Positions 1 through 11,072 of a DNA stretch of 64,000 nt are shown here, piece by piece. A program made the position numbers and the translations under genes. The DNA comes from Argopecten irradians (Eukaryota > Mollusca > Bivalvia > Pectinida > Pectinidae): NCBI RefSeq assembly GCF_041381155.1, contig NC_091144.1, forward strand, positions 33,412,980 to 33,476,979, read 5' to 3'. Positions within the stretch are counted from its first letter, which is position 1. The number at the start of each line of letters is the position of its first letter. The notes below the pieces were generated by a model that saw only the letters and a list, made by a program, of their open reading frames with translations, did not search any database and had not been told where the DNA came from.

Positions 1-1554
1 ACAGATTGTAGTACTAACTCTGTTAATCTGAGTACATGGGTTGATTCTTGGGGAATCGATGGTCTAAAATCAAAGCAGGAACAGGATCCACATATTGTAC
101 ATTTTAGGAAGCTTAAAGAAACATTACATCAAAAACCTAAACGTAATGAAATGATAGGACTACCCTATGAAGTCAAAGTCTACTGTCAGATGTGGAACAC
201 AATCATTTCCTTAGATGATGGGTTACTCTATGTCAAAGATGTTTCTCCTGGGAACCCTAATACCATATACCGAGTTCTTGCCCCTTATAGCATTAGAGAT
301 CAAATACTTCACCAATTACACGATAGTCGTACAGCAGGTCATTTAGGAAGAGATAAGACAATTTCTCAGATTAAACGTAGATTTTATTGGCCAGGCCTAG
401 CTGAAGATGTCAAACGTTGGTGTAGGAAATGTGATATATGTGCTCGTAGAAAGGCAGGTCCGGGTACTGGGAAGGCCCCTTTACAGCCTTCACAGGAACA
501 GGTTTCACGTCCCTTGGATAGAATCTCTATTGATATTCTGAGTGGTATTCCTGAAACAGAGAATGGAAATAGATGTATTATGGTAGTATGCGATTATTTT
601 TCGAAATGGGTCGAGGCTTATGCTCTTCCGAATCACACTGCCATTACAGTAGCAGATAGGCTTTGTTCAGAATTCATCAGTCGTTATTGGGTACCGTATC
701 AGATTCTTTCGGATAGGGGTCCCGAGTTTGAAGGTGAACTATTTGCAGCCTTATGTGAAAAATTAGGCATAGAAAAGTGTAGGACAACTCCTTATCATCC
801 TCCTAGTAATGGGCTAGTGGAGCGCTTTAATCGCACTCTCATTCAGATGTTAGCTACTTTTGTTAATACGGAGTACAGTGATTGGGACGAGCATTTACCG
901 TATGTACTTATGGCATATAGAGCCACAGCTCAAAGTAGCACAGGCTGTAGCCCAAATCTTGTCATGCTAGGAAGGGAGATAACTTGTCCTTTGGATGTTA
1001 TTGTAGGTGTTCCTTCACATAATCATTATGAAAACTGTCCCAACTTGTATGTAAACTGCTTACAGAAAAGCATGAGAAGTACATTTGAGTTTGTAGCTCA
1101 GCACACTCAAGTATCGGCTCAGAGGCAGAAAAATTATTACGATCAAGGTTTGCGTTCCAGGAAATTTTGTATAGGAGACTTTGTGTGGAGATGGTACCCT
1201 CCTGCATTGTCTAGTAAGTTAGGAAAAGGTTGGACGAGACCGTACAAGGTTGTAGGGATATTATCTAGTCACACCTATGTCATACAAGGTAAACCAAAGC
1301 TTAAACCTATATCTGTCCATGTAGATCATCTGAAACCCTTTGAGGGAGATATAGTTCCTGATGAATGGGAGGAACAGGAAGTAGGAGATACCCCTAGATC
1401 TACAAACCTAACACCAGCTGACTCTGACTCTCTTGAGTGGGAGACATCCCCAGCATTTTCAGACAATGCTCCACTGCTTGACAGTCATGATAATCCGATA
1501 GTTAGAACCAGAAGTGGCCGCCAGGTCAAGCCGCGTGATATTTATTCCCCGTAG
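1..1554 (+). CDS. Ty3/gypsy pol 3' part: integrase (upstream copy, 5' end outside window)
   Basis: Open in frame from base 1 to the stop at 1552-1554, so the start lies left of the window; the first in-frame ATG (151) is not a real start. Residues below count from that ATG. The integrase zinc-binding module is H57/H64/C94/C97. The catalytic triad is D128, D188 and E224, giving DD35E spacing with motifs SDRG and NGLVERF. A C-terminal GPY/F-like motif is present (GWTRPYKVV; the Gly is Arg here, while the downstream copy keeps GWTGPYKVV), and no chromodomain is visible. Integrase would insert element cDNA into the chromosome. This is the only integrase in the window with all catalytic residues and no stop. 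An extra ORF and an LTR follow. The downstream copy at 15192-16495 is very similar but broken. Family call confident; activity unknown. Confidence 0.93.
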   Translation, partial: TDCSTNSVNLSTWVDSWGIDGLKSKQEQDPHIVHFRKLKETLHQKPKRNEMIGLPYEVKVYCQMWNTIISLDDGLLYVKDVSPGNPNTIYRVLAPYSIRDQILHQLHDSRTAGHLGRDKTISQIKRRFYWPGLAEDVKRWCRKCDICARRKAGPGTGKAPLQPSQEQVSRPLDRISIDILSGIPETENGNRCIMVVCDYFSKWVEAYALPNHTAITVADRLCSEFISRYWVPYQILSDRGPEFEGELFAALCEKLGIEKCRTTPYHPPSNGLVERFNRTLIQMLATFVNTEYSDWDEHLPYVLMAYRATAQSSTGCSPNLVMLGREITCPLDVIVGVPSHNHYENCPNLYVNCLQKSMRSTFEFVAQHTQVSAQRQKNYYDQGLRSRKFCIGDFVWRWYPPALSSKLGKGWTRPYKVVGILSSHTYVIQGKPKLKPISVHVDHLKPFEGDIVPDEWEEQEVGDTPRSTNLTPADSDSLEWETSPAFSDNAPLLDSHDNPIVRTRSGRQVKPRDIYSP

Positions 1555-2002
1555 TCGCCCCAAAAGACCTTGTCCATGTTGTAACTGTCTTCTGTCTTGT
1601 CTTCTGGTGTGTCTGTTAGTGTTAAATATCAACAAATAAATATATTTGTGTTGGTGGTGGTATTTGTGTTATTTCTTACTATAGTATATATGATATAAAT
1701 TCAGATTTATCTCTGATTAATTTTGAATGTAATTCAATGGAATTACATCCAAAAAGTACTAAAAAATGTTATGAGATTTCTTGTCGAAATATTGTAATTT
1801 ATATTGATAAGATTTATGTTTGCGGTATTGTGTTCATGAAGCAACTTTTGCTGCTAGAACAAATCTATGTAAATATGTTTCAAGCACCTTAACTTAGATA
1901 AATTTTAACATTTTTATACGTTTTAAGAATTCAAATTAATACCTGAAGTATCAAAAGCTGTAATGCTGCATATCCATGGTTTGCTAATATTTTTTGTCAG
2001 GA

Positions 2003-2446
2003 ATGACTAGCAACATACAGGTAGATCTGCTGGATGTCACTGTCTATTCGACAGATGTCAATGGCCTCGACATCAACATTAGGCCTCGATGGACGGGCGA
2101 TCCAATGTCATGTCCGGTGGAACAATGTGCTCGTGCACAGGTATTTACATCATATTGGGCCTTGCTAAGGCACTGGGCCATGGTCCACACCAGGACGGTG
2201 GTAAAGTACAGATGCCCGAAGTGTGGGTTATGGAAGACGCAGCACAATCAGATGAGCCGGCACCTTCGTCTCGCTCACAAGTTTTCATCTACCAAATCGG
2301 GTACGATTATGGATAACATTCTTGAAACAGCTCCGCGAATCCTAAATAATCGACGTATAGATCCAAATGGTATTTCTGTACCGACTAAGCTAAAGTTTTC
2401 GGAGGAGGAAGCAGAGACATTATTGTCATTTGATTTGTTGTTGTAG
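2003..2446 (+). CDS. Extra ORF of the Ty3/gypsy element: two-finger C2H2 protein
   Basis: This 147-codon ORF sits between integrase and the polypurine tract, where env lies in some elements. The ATG at 2003 is chosen over the TTG-led extension at 1994. Residues counted from 1994: finger 1 is C40, C45, H60, H65 (wider than canonical); finger 2 is C74, C77, H90, H95 with canonical C-X2-C-X12-H-X4-H spacing. There is no signal peptide or hydrophobic segment, so it is not envelope-like. A pyrimidine-rich TTTTTTGTCAG lies directly before the ATG with a CTAAT-like branch sequence upstream, resembling a 3' splice site, so expression from a spliced RNA is possible (inference). A second copy lies at 16620-17009. 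It could be a captured host zinc-finger fragment. Role unknown; nucleic-acid binding is the family expectation. Confidence 0.72.
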   Translation: MTSNIQVDLLDVTVYSTDVNGLDINIRPRWTGDPMSCPVEQCARAQVFTSYWALLRHWAMVHTRTVVKYRCPKCGLWKTQHNQMSRHLRLAHKFSSTKSGTIMDNILETAPRILNNRRIDPNGISVPTKLKFSEEEAETLLSFDLLL

Positions 2447-2705
2447 GCCGCGAGGTAGTTTCGTCAATATTTCTATTCGTCATAATTGTCGCCGCATTTT
2501 CGCATATAATATCATAGACTTGCTATAGTCACGTACTAAGTCTTCTTTACATAGTCGCTAAATATTTTGTTTCATAAGTTATGAGCTGTTATAAATAGTA
2601 TAAATAATATCATTTATTGAATATAGATAGTGTATGTAGATAATTATTTCGGATGATTCACTGCAAGTTTAAAAAAATATATATATAATATAATTTTTTT
2701 GGTTC

Positions 2706-2719
2706 GAGAGGGGAAAGAG
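2706..2719 (+). other. Polypurine tract of gypsy element
   Basis: A GAGAGGGGAAAGAG purine run sits immediately before the TG that starts the LTR. It would prime plus-strand cDNA synthesis. The downstream copy has the matching GAAAGGGGAAAGAG at 17321-17334. Confidence 0.75.
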
Positions 2720-2851
2720 TGTGGCAGAATTGATAGTAAGACTACGTGTGTGCGTGTGTGTGTTTGAGTCCTGGCGCCAGGGGTATGGTTTGTGTGTGAT
2801 AGGATATATATATTTAAAATAGCGCGGGTAATTCTACCCGTAACTCAAATG

Positions 2852-2883
2852 ATTGGCTAGCCTTGCGCGTGCAGGGTATAAAA
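2852..2883 (+). promoter_or_regulatory. LTR core promoter (ATTGG box and TATAAAA)
   Basis: ATTGG (inverted CCAAT) at 2852-2856 lies about 20 bases upstream of TATAAAA at 2877-2883, followed by a GC-richer stretch. Both motifs are conserved in the right LTR near 17467-17500. This is a typical U3 arrangement for RNA polymerase II transcription. Confidence 0.6.
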
Positions 2884-3102
2884 GGAGCACGCATACCTGT
2901 GCGCGTGGCACATCAGAGCGACAGGCTCACCAGAGGGACTTATATATAGTACTAGTATATCAATTACAGGGTCTGTGGGGTGGACGTCTAGCGGCATAAC
3001 AGTATTTTGAAGGTGCGTTGTAACGTCTGCGAGTGAGAGGTGTCAGTATGTCTATATATGTTGTTTTGTCTACTGTGTGGTCGTCCTATCTTTAATAACT
3101 TT

Positions 3103-3108
3103 AATAAA
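3103..3108 (+). terminator. LTR polyadenylation signal AATAAA
   Basis: AATAAA inside the LTR, about 220 bases after the TATA box and about 115 before the LTR end. It is conserved in the right LTR. Confidence 0.5.
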
Positions 3109-3227
3109 TGACATGAACATGCTATCTGTGTTGTTATGTGGTTAATACAGAGAGGCGGAACCCTAGGGAGATAACCTGGGTTGAACGTACATGTGTCTAG
3201 ATACGGAATGTCATTCCTACTACATAA

Positions 3228-3245
3228 TGGTGCTGTTCCTAACCT
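3228..3245 (+). other. Primer-binding site of gypsy element
   Basis: TGGTGCTGTTCCTAACCT starts three bases after the LTR end. The leading TGG matches a tRNA CCA tail complement; the tRNA was not identified. A donor-like CTAG/GTAATC lies just downstream (GT at 3250-3251). Confidence 0.5.
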
Positions 3246-3325
3246 CTAGGTAATCCGAATCTCTGTGGCTGTCTTTGTGTGAATGTACTATAACTAACAT
3301 TCTATGTCCGTAATTATTTAGTCAG

Positions 3326-4016
3326 TTGGACAGTGTTTTATATTTATTTACAGGTATGGCTAGTTTCGCTTACGGAACAAACACCGATAATGGTGAAAGT
3401 AAAACCGAGAATGGTGCTAGACCTAAAGTTTCTCGTATAAGCAGTATGCCTGCAAATGCTACTTTTCCTATTTCTAATGTTTTGGATACCAGTAATTTCC
3501 AACAAATAAGTAGGCCTGTAAGTGTTGGGCGTGGAGTTATAAGACTCGCGAGCCCACGACAAATGCTTTCACCGCCAATAGTTAGGCCTAGTGTAATGCG
3601 CATGCCCTTGATTCAGGCCCCGATCATGCATATTCCTGAAATCAAAAGTAGAGTAAAAACCGAGGTATTTACTACAACTTCGGATAGTGAACTTCCGTCC
3701 CTTTCGTATTATGGATTGTCAAGCAGGGAATAGCGTCACGTTAGTTTTGTAGAGGATTTAGAATCTTCAAAACCAATTTCACGTACATCTAGCTCTTTTA
3801 TGACTAGTAGTCCATTACCTAGGCAGGAAATGAATTTTAAGCAAGCTAATAATTCTTTTGGCACTTTACCAACACCATGTGTTTCCTCGTATTCTCTCAG
3901 TGTTGTTACTACTAGTTTTGAACCTATTTTTACAACTCCAGTGCAAAGTTATCACTGTCACTTCAACTTTACCAATAGCTAGAACTACTCCTAGTTCATA
4001 TCAAGTACAGCAGGTG
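3326..4016 (+). pseudogene. Gypsy gag, N-terminal part (interrupted)
   Basis: Likely start is the ATG at 3356 (MASFAYG), directly after an acceptor-like TTTATTTACAG. The N-terminal region is Ser/Pro/Ile-rich with no recognisable domain, as is common for gag N-termini. The frame has an in-frame TAG at 3731-3733, reopens, then meets another TAG at 3980-3982. A SINE follows at 4028 inside the same gene. The product would be the particle structural protein, but this copy cannot make a full-length one. Confidence 0.6.
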
Positions 4017-4027
4017 TCAGATAGAGT

Positions 4028-4567
4028 TTGTTTGTTTGTTTGTTTGTTTGATTAATTAACGTCCTATTAACAGCTATGGTCATGTAAGGACGGCCTCCCA
4101 TGTATGCGGTGTGTTGCGTGTATGTTGTGCGAGGTGCGTGTTTCAGGAGACTGCGGTATATTCATGTTGTGTTTTCTTGTATAGTGGAACTTTTGCCCTT
4201 TTTATAGTGCTATATCACTGAAGCATGCCGCCGAAGACACCAAGCAACACACCCCACCCGGTCACATTATACTGACAACGGGCGAACCAGTCGTCCCACT
4301 CCCTTTTTGCTGAGCGCTAAGCAGGAGCAGAGACTACCACTTTTACAGACTTTGGTGTGTCTCGGCCAGGGGACAGAACCCAGAGCCTTCCTCACAGGGG
4401 CGAACGCTCAACTAAAGGCCAAAAGTGAGGCGGTGCCAAGGGAGGCATTAGGAAGGATAAAGTCAGTCAGGAAGAAGAGAAAAGATAAGATCCTAAATTT
4501 AGTCGCCTTTTACGATCATGCAATAGGGGCAGCAGGTACAATTCTAACGCCCTACCTGCAGGGCCAA
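4028..4567 (-). mobile_element. Full-length tRNA-derived SINE, family R1, inside gag
   Basis: A 540-bp element on the - strand, flanked by an 11-bp target duplication TCAGATAGAGT at 4017-4027 and 4568-4578. On the + strand it appears as a TTTG-repeat tail first, then body, then head; on its own strand the tail is AAAC-type. The body has sequences like GGGTTCTGTCCCC, a degenerate Pol III B box, and a long conserved central part. The target duplication and simple tail indicate LINE-driven retroposition. Other copies lie at 20942, 21598, 25356, 27119, 27501, 30673, 37458 and 51098. The 106-codon ORF inside it is chance. Confidence 0.88.
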
Positions 4568-4578
4568 TCAGATAGAGT

Positions 4579-5460
4579 AAATGTCGGTCCTAGACTCCTA
4601 GTCGACAGTCATGTAGTCTCCCAGTAGGGGATAGTTCTGTTGTTAGACTTTCTCTAAAAAGGAAAGAGAAAGACCCCCAAACTTACGATGGTAAATCAAG
4701 TTTTAGGGATTTCATGACCCATTTCCATCAAATATTTCAGTTTGGAATGGTTGAGATGATGGTGAAAAGGCTCAGCAGTTAACAATTTGCTCACGTGGGT
4801 CAGCTCAGAGTTTTGTCTGAAATAAAACCAGATGATCTATTAGATTTTGTCACCGTAAAGACGATATTGTCCAAGCGCTTTGATCCTCCTGGGAGGGAAG
4901 CAGCCTATAAGCCTGAATTTAGAAGTAGACGTAGGCGAGAGGGGGAAAGTCTACCAGACTTTGCAGAAGCCCTGAGAACATCTGCCCTTAAGGTATTTCC
5001 TAATAAGGATACAGATCAATTAGAGGGGGACATGGTAGATCAATTTATTGATGGCCTACGAAATTATGAGTTAGAGAGTCATGTTCAGTTTTTTCACCCA
5101 AAGTCCCTAGATCAGGCAGTTAGTGCTGCTATTGAGTTTGAAGCATTTAGAATGAGGCATAGGGGTACTATATCACAAAAACCCAAATCCGGGGATGTAG
5201 AATCACCTGCTTTCGTACAATCTCTTTCTAATTCTTCTGAAGAAAAATCTGAAACAGATCTAGCAACATTATTACTTGAGCAGTTTGACAAGCTTGGTAA
5301 GGAACTTAGCAATCACGGAAAAAATATCAAAATAAGAAAAATAACCAGTATTGGGCTAACAAAACCTGTTACAACTGTGGGAAGCTAGGTCATGGTCAGT
5401 ACAAGTGTCCTTCAAAACCTGGTCTCAATGGTGAACAAAATAAGGAGCAGGAAAACTAGT
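4579..5460 (+). pseudogene. Gypsy gag, capsid and zinc-knuckle part (frameshifted)
   Basis: Capsid-like sequence appears from about 4640 in short frames (YDGKSSFRDFM near 4683), then as a 197-codon frame 4795-5388 with the gag signature RRREGESLPDFAEAL and an acidic C-terminal part. A CCHC zinc knuckle (C-X2-C-X4-H-X4-C, CYNCGKLGHGQYKC) lies at 5367-5408 in a different frame, so at least one frameshift separates capsid from nucleocapsid. The zinc knuckle would bind element RNA. Decayed copy, but the family call is secure. Confidence 0.8.
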
Positions 5461-5548
5461 AAGGGTTGGACTTAGGTCCGAAGATTCAGCCCGCAATAGT
5501 GATACTTTCCAAGGGCCGACAGTAGTAGTTAATACAGTAACACCTAGT

Positions 5549-6975
5549 TTGTTTATAGATATAGAGTTAGCAAACAGTTCTACAAGTTTCTTGGTAGATT
5601 CTGGTTCATCTGTTACCTTGTTAGATGTTGATATCTATCAGTCTTTGAGTGAGAGTAACAGACCTGAATTGCGGAAGGCGAACATCAGGTTATCTACAGC
5701 GTCGGGGGATAACATTCAGGTATTCGGGAGGACAGATTTTCTGTTGAGGATAGGAAATAGGAATTTTAGTCAGACAGTAGTTGTGGCCAAGTTACAAGGC
5801 CTGAAGGGAATTCTGGGAGTTGATTTTCTCTCAAGTCATGAAGGAGAGTTAAATTTTGGACAGAAAACCCTTAAGGTAGGGGGCCGTCTGATTAAGTTGT
5901 TTAGCAAGCCTAGTGAGAGGTGTGCACATGTTAGGATGACAGAAACTATTTCCATTCCTAAGTATTCCGAGTGTTTCTTTCCGGGATATGTTGATGGTAA
6001 TTTAGGGACAGATAAGGGTATAGTAGAACCATCCCCACTTGTATTGAACCAAGGTTTGTTGTTAGCTAGATCTCTCATAGTACCACAGGATAAAAGGGAG
6101 ATAACTCTGTCGGTCCTGAACCTTACCTCAGAAGATATCAAAATTCAGAGTAACACTTTTATAGGAAAAGTTGAGCCTATACAGGAAGTTCATGAAACTT
6201 GCACGGTTGATAGAACAACGGGTGACTTGCCTACTCATTTAAATGATGTTTTGGAGAGAACTTCTGATAAGTTAAATCCATCACAGAAAAAACAAGTAGC
6301 AGAGTTATTGGGAGAATACCAAGATATTTTTAGTGGTCCAGATGGTAAATTAGGTAGTTCTGATTTGGTAGAACATACTATTGATACACAGGGGGCACCA
6401 CCTATAAAGATGGCACCTAGGCGTATTTCCCCGTCCCAAAAACTTGTTGTTGAAAAAGAATTAGAATCAATGCTAGAGAAAAATGTCATTTCACCAAGCT
6501 CTAGCCCATGGTCAGCTCCAGTCACACTTGTCACTAAAAAGATGGTTCTATCCGTTTTTGCATAGATTACAGGCGTTTAAACTCTGTAACTCGCAAGGAT
6601 GCATTTCCTTTACCAAACATAGGTGAGGCTATTGATACTCTCTCAGGTGCGAAATGGTTTTCCACTTTGGATCTTGCAAGCGGCTATTGGCAGTGCCGTA
6701 TGAACAAAAATGATAAGTCAAAAACAGCCTTTGCAACACACAAGGGCCTATTCGAATTTAACGTAATGCCCTTTGGGCTTTGTAACGCCCCTGCAACTTT
6801 TTCTAGACTAATGCAATTAGTTCTAGGAGGCCTACAGTGGTCCATTTGCTTGTGTTATCTAGATGATGTGATTATTTTTGGAGTAAACTTTGAAACAGCC
6901 ATGACAAACCTAAGAGAAGTGTTTGATTGTTTTAGAAGGGCTAATCTGCGACTCAAAGCGAAATCAAAGTACTGA
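5549..6975 (+). pseudogene. Gypsy protease and N-terminal reverse transcriptase
   Basis: The first frame (5549-6565) has an aspartic protease with active site LVDSGSS near residue 16 and the second motif GILGVDFL near residue 86, then a linker and the start of RT (SPSSSPWSAPVTLV). A one-base frameshift near 6540 shifts the rest into another frame. There RT continues to 6975 with FSTLDLASGYWQ, the FGLCNAPATF motif and the catalytic YLDD at 6859-6870. Coding similarity stops at 6975, within the RT thumb, and resumes at 14412. The 338-residue and 102-residue pieces are one broken pol gene, not two genes. Confidence 0.9.
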
Positions 6976-7755
6976 AAGTACTAAATGGCTCGGTCTCGAG
7001 GATAGGAGGAATATATTTCTAAGGTCAATACTACTGTAGTTTTGTACAATAAGAAATAAATTTGGACTTTTTAGGATTCCTTGGACACCAAGGTGTAAAA
7101 TAAGAGACACATACTAAAATCTTGGAAGCCCATTCTAATATTTCCTATGATGTTATATATGTCAAATGATTTTATAACACCTTTAGCATTTTCCTTGTTA
7201 ATTTGATGTTAATGAAAATATCCATTCTTAATGACTATTGTCATCAAGTTCCTGGGATCACAGTATCAGTTAACAAGTATCGTTTTGCAGCAGAGAAAGA
7301 CAAGAGGCAAACTTTTCTATGTCAAAATGTCTTAAATATAGAATATGTCTGTCCTCTAGAAGACTTATCAATATCACCATGTGATTTTTTAATAAATTGG
7401 TCAATTGGTCTACTTTTAACAAGTTTTGTAATTATTCTTTTGTAAAACAGCAAATTGATTGATATACATTGTATCCGAACTTCAATTCAAACCGGATAAC
7501 TTGTTAGCTCACCATAGACCATGAAATTGTTTGTACACTTTCTTAACTTCAGGATTGTTTTACAAAATTACAAATGAATTTTTCTACATTTTTTATTTTC
7601 AAATCCCCATACCTCTGATGAGTATAATAAAACTGTCATTACAAGTGAATCAAATATTTTCAGTTTAAGATGAACAGGAAGAGATACATTCCTTTATTTC
7701 TCATAAATAGCAAACACCGATTTAATTGTTTGTTCAGCAGGTTTTTTCCCTTTCT
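6976..7755. other. Start of the 7.4-kb insertion in pol; no gene seen
   Basis: AT-rich DNA with no recognisable coding sequence. An 80-codon ORF at 7203-7445 has no motif and is probably chance. TCAAA occurs at the left junction (6964-6968) and again just before pol resumes (14405-14409), a possible short target duplication. Confidence 0.5.
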
Positions 7756-7759
7756 TTAA

Positions 7760-10190
7760 AGGATTTGTGCAGCCAAATTTTTTTTTTGATAATACGTCAG
7801 GATATTGCTTTGGATGAATGAAAAATTAAGCCCCACCCAACGAATCGTCTAGCTTTTAGCGCTATCGGTTGGTTTTAGTCGTGATTTACGGGTAGTGTCG
7901 ACTACGGTTCAGAGATAATGAGCTAGGTGGTCACGTGGTCTTATGATGTGAGAGTAGTCCGCCGCTACACAAGGTAAGCCTAGTACTACATGTATACAGC
8001 ATTTATACGTATACGTTAGATCTACAATTTGAGTTTTTCGAGTAAATGGTTATTCTAACAAGCATATATCTAACTTTAGATTAGATAATCAGTCCAATTT
8101 GATAGCGATATCAAAATGATGTTCGGATCAGTCTGGACTGAGATTTAGATAGCATATGATGTAAATTTCAGTGTAATAAAAAAACAGTATAATGTAACAC
8201 TTATCTTTTTACGAGTAAAATCCCAAAATTTAGCATGAATATATCTAGAATCCGTGTTTTTATTTCATTCAAACTTCTGCTATAACGATGCAAACATGGC
8301 ACAGTTTTTGAGTAAAAATAAAATGTGGACGGTTATCAGTTATGTGATATTGGAGTTACAGTACCGAACTTATACCGAAAATAATATGTATATCTATATT
8401 GTTGCCTTTGAAACTTAATCCATAACGTTTACTAAAAAGCAGAAATACATCAATGATATTTCTAATATATGTTCCTATATTACAGTTTAAGTGTAGAATT
8501 AAATTCATTATTTCAAAGTTATACTAAATCCTTAAAATAGTATATTCATTGTCGACCGTTTTGTATATCATACCGATATTTAATAATATGATATATGAAT
8601 ATTTATCGTATAATCCAAAAAGTGACCACATAAAGTGTTCAAATGAAAATTGAAATTACTTGTATACAGGCATTAAAAATAGATATAATATCTTGTACCT
8701 TTTTAAAAACATACTAAGTGATATTTAAATAAGTATATTCAGAGATTTATATAGTATATTATAGTAATTATATTTAAATCTCTGGTATATTTAGTGTGAT
8801 AATGTTGTAACCCTTCTTGTATGACTATACATGTACATTTAGATTCGAAACGGTGAAAATACATGCTTATAATTTTTACTAATACCTTAGAAATTACGGA
8901 AGATTGCTTTATGCCACGATTCCGTAATTACAATACTAGACTGGAATAATTTTAAAGGTTAAATCTTTAGTTAAAATAGTTCTTAGAACCATTTTTGTAT
9001 CTGAATAAGTCACCTTCCATTTTTGTTTTACCTGTGTACGACATATATATATATATATGTGTGTGTGTGTGTATGTAATATATATTCCTAGGTATGATCA
9101 GGTATATTTCATTTCCATTTGCTTTTACATCTTCATTTTGAAAATGGAGGTGACAATAAAAAAACCTAGAGCATAGATGTGCGGGGGTTCCATAATTCAA
9201 ATCACAATCCAATTAACGGATGTCCTAACCTGATTGACAGCAAGACAATAGCAAATACCCGATATAGTCCACCGAATAGCAAATTGCCCGCGGCCAGGTA
9301 ATTACAGGTGAGTTCGATGAATGGGGTTTTGTACAGGTAAACAACATCCTGGTCAAGGTATTACATAACCATCAAACCAAAGGCATGGCCAATTATATAT
9401 CTATAATATCGGTGTATCTACTCGTATATCGATTAAAAATTGAAAGCGACCTACAGTCTGAAAAAATAGTTTGTTTTGCTTAATATCTCAAGTTTTTCAA
9501 GTTTTTTTTATTTCATCCGAATGCATAACAAGCATATAGGGAACAGTACAATTATTATCATTATAATATGACATACAATGTATACAAGTTTTGCTTAATA
9601 TCTCAATATTTAGATTTTTTATAATATCAAAAGTAAATTCTTTCTACCACATGTTGAAACGTTTTACGGTATTGTAATAAATGTATCTCGATTTGTTCGG
9701 TTACCAACACACAACACAATGTTTGTTATGATCAATCATCGGTGTGTACGTATGTCAGGCATCTGAAACTTTTATTTCTGTGTGGATTTTCTTTCATAAT
9801 TACACGAAGATACCTGCTATTAGAGCATAAATAAGAGTATTTGAAACATCGAATTTCACTCTTTTAGTTATTTATATTCGAGACAAAGTTATTGTACGAT
9901 TAACTTCACTCAAAAGTAATCATAAAAAAATCTTTGATCGGCTTTTCCTGTGACCGTCGATGTAAGTGATTGCACATCAGTAAAAGTACAGCTATATGCC
10001 ACGGACTATTGTGACGTCACACGGTTTAGGGCTAGAAAATATGCATAATCGGGTGGTCAGAAAATTTGACCTCGATATCGGCGGTTTACAGGTTATTCCG
10101 GTCGCGCGCGGCACGGAGAGGTTTCTACACGGTCTAATAAAGCCATTTCCAGCATAAACTGAAATTATCATTTTTGACTGCACAAATCCT
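7760..10190. mobile_element. TTAA-flanked non-autonomous DNA transposon, 2.4 kb
   Basis: Terminal inverted repeats AGGATTTGTGCAGCCAAA at 7760-7777 and its near-perfect complement (one mismatch) at 10173-10190, flanked by TTAA at 7756-7759 and 10191-10194. The TTAA target is characteristic of piggyBac-type elements. No transposase-like ORF is visible, so it would be non-autonomous. It contains a TA/TG dinucleotide run. It could itself be composite. Confidence 0.6.
9042..9072. repeat. TA/TG microsatellite
   Basis: (AT)n passing directly into (GT)n, about 31 bases, inside the TTAA-flanked element. Confidence 0.85.
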
Positions 10191-10194
10191 TTAA

Positions 10195-11072
10195 AAACGC
10201 TACCATTAACATTATATTCTGTACCTAGATATGTAAACAATTCTTATAAATCTAATTCTGTATTCCATAACATCAACTGGTGTTGTTGTACCGATTTACG
10301 TCTTGAGAATATCACAATTTTTTATTTTTCTGATATTAAGTTCTAATTTCCATGTTATGCAATATTGTTAAAATTCATGTAACATTTGTTGTAGACCATC
10401 AGATATTTCTGATATCATAGGAGTGTTATTGGCAAATAATATGATAAAAAGTTTGGGATATATTCCAATATCATATACCGTAAAAACTGGTGTAATTTGC
10501 GCAGGTACTTTTTAGGGCTGAAAATGCTTAAAAATTCTACTATCAGTGTAAAAATGGGGAAAAACAATGTCCAGGGAGTCCCAAAACCGATGTATGAAGG
10601 TGACAATTTCAATGCAAAATATTCCCCATAAATGCTTAACAACTTGCACAAAAAAATGTTATATTTAGAAGAAATAACATATGAAAACTGCATTGTGTTT
10701 GTTTTCTTTTATTGGCCACCGTAACCTGAAACTGAAATATCTAGCAGATGTCCAAAACATCGGCGGTCTGGTCCGCCGTACTCCGTGCACATGTCAGTGT
10801 TTTAAGATATTACACATGAATACTATTCAATAGTAATCAGGAATATTTGAATAGAGTAGAATATATTTACTTAAATTGTCTCAATAAGTAATCAGTGCGT
10901 TTGAGATCAACAGCAATCAGCAAGCAGATATGTAGTTTAGCTTGCAACAATCACAGTGTGCATAATTTGTCAAGATTTGTAAGACAAAATATTTTTTTGC
11001 CACCAGGTAAGATTCTAAGTCATAAAGGTAGATTGAAAATAGGAAGGGAGATAAAATAACCAGATAAATATT
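10195..11072. other. Anonymous AT-rich DNA
   Basis: No recognisable gene or RNA. ORFs up to 92 codons on the - strand have no motifs and low-complexity composition. Confidence 0.5.

Larger units (their letters stand above)
2720..3224 (+). repeat. Shared central LTR of the gypsy tandem array
   Basis: A 505-bp LTR beginning TGTGGCAG and ending CTACTACA. The left boundary comes from the polypurine tract; the right one from where similarity to the LTR at 17335-17845 stops. It serves both as 3' LTR of the upstream copy and 5' LTR of the downstream one. By eye it differs from the right LTR by roughly 25 substitutions plus a few short indels (about 5%). It contains an ATTGG box, a TATA box and a polyadenylation signal. 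Confidence 0.85.

Noticed and set aside
998..1207. Antisense 69-codon ORF conserved in both gypsy copies (also 16011-16220)
   Set aside because: Conserved only because it lies opposite the integrase reading frame.
4307..4627. 106-codon ORF as a gene
   Set aside because: Lies inside the reverse-oriented SINE R1.
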